Source: Sphingobacterium corticibacterium (GTDB lineage: Bacteria; Bacteroidota; Bacteroidia; Sphingobacteriales; Sphingobacteriaceae). Taken from it: 64,000 nucleotides of DNA. Both the position numbers and the translations under genes were made by a program. The stretch is from positions 248,001-312,000 of the forward strand of contig NZ_SGIT01000001.1 in the NCBI RefSeq assembly GCF_004208525.1, written 5' to 3'. Shown in pieces: positions 61,493-64,000 of this stretch. Numbering within the stretch: position 1 is the stretch's first letter; each line of letters opens with the position of its first letter. The notes below the pieces were generated by a model. It was not told the origin of the DNA. It saw nothing but the letters and a program-made list of their open reading frames with translations, and did not search any database.

Positions 61493-64000
61493 TTAAAACC
61501 GATAGGTTATACTAGCCAGAAAATTTCCAGGACGTTGCGGACGCGCATAATACCCGTCGCTTACCCAGTATTGTACATCCAGAAGATTGTTGCCTTTTAT
61601 GCTTAATCGGAATTTTGGATGGTTGTAATATAAGGTAGCATCCAGCAGATGATAGCCATCTAAGATAAATTGGTTGGAGGCATCGAGAAAGGCGTCTGAC
61701 ACATACGTATATCCACCTCCGATGCCTAAACCTTTTAAACTGCCGGTTAGAAGAGCGTAAGTAGCCCACGCATTCACGACATGTTCGGGGGTGCCTAGGG
61801 CGCGTTTACCCTCGACGTTTGCGTTAGCTTTTCTAAATTTATTATGGTTATAGGCGTAGCTGGTCAGTATATTGAATCCCGGCAACGGATTACTCATCAG
61901 CTCGGCTTCAAAGCCTTGGCTTTTTTGCTCACCCTCTTGAAAGTAAAAGTTCATATTATCCACGACACGATTCATAACACTATTCGATACCTGTATATCG
62001 TAATAGGTCAGGGTGGCGTTTAATATTTTTCCGAAAGCGATCTTTGTACCGGCTTCTAATTGATTGGCACGCTGTGCTTTGAATACGGATATGCTTTGAT
62101 CGGGCTGTATTTGGTTGCCTATATTCTTGAATCCATTCATGTAGTTTCCGAAAAAGGACAGCCTTTCCGGGAGCAATTCATAAGAGAAACCTAGTCTGGG
62201 TGATAAAGTGTTCTGTGTGTATGAGCCTGTGGTTGCTCTGCTCAACGTGTTATAGGTACCGTCGTTGATGAAACGGTCAAAACGGAGACCAAGGGATAGA
62301 TGCAACCTATCGGCAATCGAAATGACGTCGGCTATATAGGCTCCGAGTGTTTTCTGTGTAGTTTGGTTATAGCCTGTATTGCGTTGCGACAAGATATGCT
62401 GAACGTCTTCGATCCGGATAACAGGGGCTTCTGAAAGCTGGTTAAGGTCTACGGATTCAAAAACCTTTTGCCCGTAACCTAAGCCGTCGTAGCGTGTATA
62501 GCGATGATTTTGGACCCAATCTAGGCCGATAACGGCTATGTTAAGTAGTGAACCTATACGAAAATTACCTTTGAAATTCTGTTGAAGATTATGTCGTGCG
62601 GTTTGCTCATCGCTGAATGCCCGCAGAATCCGATCGACAGAATCTCGCGTGCGCCAGATCAAATCGAAGATGTAGAGGTCGTCATAGGCGCCGTTCCCCC
62701 AAGCATATTTTGTCTCTGAAGCCCAATTGTCGGATATTTTGTAGTTGGCTTGAAAGAGAACGTTACCCGATTGTTGTTGGCTTGTCAAAGAGTTGTCGTT
62801 GAGGGATTCTTTATAGGATAGGTTTAGATCGTTAAAACTCCTTTCCGCTAGCGTACCGGATATAAACCATCCGGCGGGTGTAATACCTTTCTGGCTGGAA
62901 TAGTCTGCATCGAGTGACAGTGCTAAGCGGTCGTTTACATGGTAATGGAGGCTCGGTGCGATAAGCATGGAATTGTTGCCACCTTGGTATTGAAATGAAT
63001 TTTCCTGTTGACGTGCTATGTTTACACGGAACAGCACGTCTTTTTCCTTACCTAATGGGGTGTTGAGGTCAGCGGTAATCCGATTGAAATTCCAGCTACC
63101 CGTACTGTAGGCAACCTCGCCGCCGAAGGTTTCATATGGTTTTTTTGTAATATAGTTGATGATACCGCCGAAAGAGGTCATCTGCGCTCCAAAGAAGGTG
63201 GAATTCGGACCCTTGATCGCTTCTACTCGCTCCACATTTGCCAGGTCAATACCGGTACGCAGATAGGTGGCCATCCCGTTTCTAAAATTCTCTGAGGTCT
63301 GAAAACCACGGGAAAAGAAAGCAGGCATGCCGGCTCCGGTTTTGGAGGGAGCTGCACCCGGGACATTGCGGAAAGCTTCGTCTAAGGTTATGGCGGATTG
63401 TTCTTTAATCAATTCTTTATCGATAACGCTATATACTTGTGGGTTTTCCAAGTAAGGTAATGCGATACGTGCGACGTCTTCGCTCTGTTTTTTTGAGCTT
63501 ATTTCGTATTTGTTTCCAACAACGAGTACCTCAGAAAGATGATGCGAGGTATAAGACAGTATGAAATGCTGTTTGTTTTCTCCTTCTTTCAGATTTACCC
63601 TATGGGTCTGCAAATCTGTCCCGAGCAATTTTACTTCTAAAAGATGTTGTCCTGGTGTAGCTCCTTCAATAGCGTAATAGCCCTGTGCATTCGCCATCGT
63701 TGACTGCCCATCGCGTATCCGCACCGTTGTATGGGGTGCTGGTAAGCCATCCTGTGTAGTGATATAACCTCGAAGGGAGGCGGATTGTTGTGCGCCTGAC
63801 CGTATACTGATTTGACGACCGTCGACCCGGTAGTTCGCGGGCGTAAGTTGTAATACTTCGGCTAAAACTTCTTCTAAAGGCTTGTCCACGATCCGAACGT
63901 CGATTTTTCGTTGAGGATCGAACTGCGTGGATAGATAGGAAAAATGGATACCCAGACGTTGCTCCAATGCTTGGATAAGGTCTTCAATTGTACTATTGCT
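61493..64000 (-). CDS. TonB-dependent siderophore receptor, N-terminus outside window
   Basis: The frame is open to the right edge: the first visible codons read SNSTIEDLIQALEQRLGIHF, the middle of an STN domain, so signal peptide and start lie outside. It continues with a carboxypeptidase-like domain (LRGYITTQDGLPAPHTTVRI), plug (ANVERVEAIKGPNSTFFGAQ, MTSFGGIINYITKKPYETFG) and a siderophore-type barrel (LSLGLRFDRFINDG, LSFFGNYMNGFKNIG), ending RPGNFLASITYRF. 835 residues are visible. FecR/sigma partners, if any, would lie beyond the edge. The DUF3050 gene is its convergent neighbour. Confidence 0.92.
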   Translation of the reverse strand, partial: SNSTIEDLIQALEQRLGIHFSYLSTQFDPQRKIDVRIVDKPLEEVLAEVLQLTPANYRVDGRQISIRSGAQQSASLRGYITTQDGLPAPHTTVRIRDGQSTMANAQGYYAIEGATPGQHLLEVKLLGTDLQTHRVNLKEGENKQHFILSYTSHHLSEVLVVGNKYEISSKKQSEDVARIALPYLENPQVYSVIDKELIKEQSAITLDEAFRNVPGAAPSKTGAGMPAFFSRGFQTSENFRNGMATYLRTGIDLANVERVEAIKGPNSTFFGAQMTSFGGIINYITKKPYETFGGEVAYSTGSWNFNRITADLNTPLGKEKDVLFRVNIARQQENSFQYQGGNNSMLIAPSLHYHVNDRLALSLDADYSSQKGITPAGWFISGTLAERSFNDLNLSYKESLNDNSLTSQQQSGNVLFQANYKISDNWASETKYAWGNGAYDDLYIFDLIWRTRDSVDRILRAFSDEQTARHNLQQNFKGNFRIGSLLNIAVIGLDWVQNHRYTRYDGLGYGQKVFESVDLNQLSEAPVIRIEDVQHILSQRNTGYNQTTQKTLGAYIADVISIADRLHLSLGLRFDRFINDGTYNTLSRATTGSYTQNTLSPRLGFSYELLPERLSFFGNYMNGFKNIGNQIQPDQSISVFKAQRANQLEAGTKIAFGKILNATLTYYDIQVSNSVMNRVVDNMNFYFQEGEQKSQGFEAELMSNPLPGFNILTSYAYNHNKFRKANANVEGKRALGTPEHVVNAWATYALLTGSLKGLGIGGGYTYVSDAFLDASNQFILDGYHLLDATLYYNHPKFRLSIKGNNLLDVQYWVSDGYYARPQRPGNFLASITYRF

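Noticed and set aside
1..64000. CRISPR arrays, tRNA or rRNA genes, intact insertion sequences
   Set aside because: I looked for spaced direct repeats, cloverleaf/CCA ends and transposase motifs and found none I could support.

Overview
The window looks like chromosomal DNA of a Bacteroidota bacterium, most likely family Sphingobacteriaceae. It has six TonB-dependent outer-membrane receptors (four SusC-like with SusD-like lipoproteins, two siderophore-type), four ECF sigma factors and four FecR anti-sigma factors. Promoters fit the Bacteroidota pattern (-33 TTTG, -7 TAnnTTTG), most genes lack a strong Shine-Dalgarno, and families such as DUF6520, DUF5675, DUF6169 and FecR with DUF4974 are typical of the phylum. 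I see no rRNA, tRNA, CRISPR array or intact insertion sequence.

Layout. 1-2.5 kb: the 5' part of a D12-class DNA adenine methyltransferase with an upstream XRE regulator, possibly part of a restriction-modification island. 2.7-11.3 kb: a redox-linked outer-membrane import locus (TlpA-like protein with a DUF3738-like tail, SusC, SusD; convergent DUF6520, MauE-like protein and AraC regulator). 11.3-15.2 kb: an HtrB-like acyltransferase, a LytS/LytTR two-component pair and an unknown protein. 15.2-18.5 kb: the oddest part. It has an excisionase-like HTH gene, a 22-unit degenerate array with a strict 21-bp period, an opposite-strand two-gene cassette (49-aa protein plus DUF6169), an FnIII protein, a DUF5675 protein whose 3' end is built from a second 21-bp repeat, two tiny membrane proteins and a terminator. 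18.5-22.2 kb: two outer-membrane barrels, an SDR enzyme behind a perfect palindromic operator, and a BamA-like barrel protein.

22.2-39.3 kb holds two adjacent sigma/anti-sigma/SusC/SusD operons, each ending in a secreted phosphoesterase (calcineurin-like; PlcH-type phospholipase C). Together they look like a phosphodiester or phospholipid scavenging region. 39.5-49.3 kb: a TolB-like lipoprotein gene broken by one in-frame stop, a PAS histidine kinase, and an iron-siderophore locus (PepSY membrane protein, receptor, FecR, sigma, siderophore-interacting reductase, AraC). The kinase and AraC genes share an almost identical promoter. 49.4-60.2 kb: a pectin or rhamnogalacturonan utilisation locus (FecR, SusC, SusD, GH28, GH78) with a sigma gene on the other strand at its far end. 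60.6-64 kb: a DUF3050 haem-oxygenase-like protein convergent with a further siderophore receptor that runs off the window.

Two intergenic spots 19.7 kb apart carry a 53-bp sequence with only two mismatches. Family names come from recognising motifs by eye. No database search was possible.
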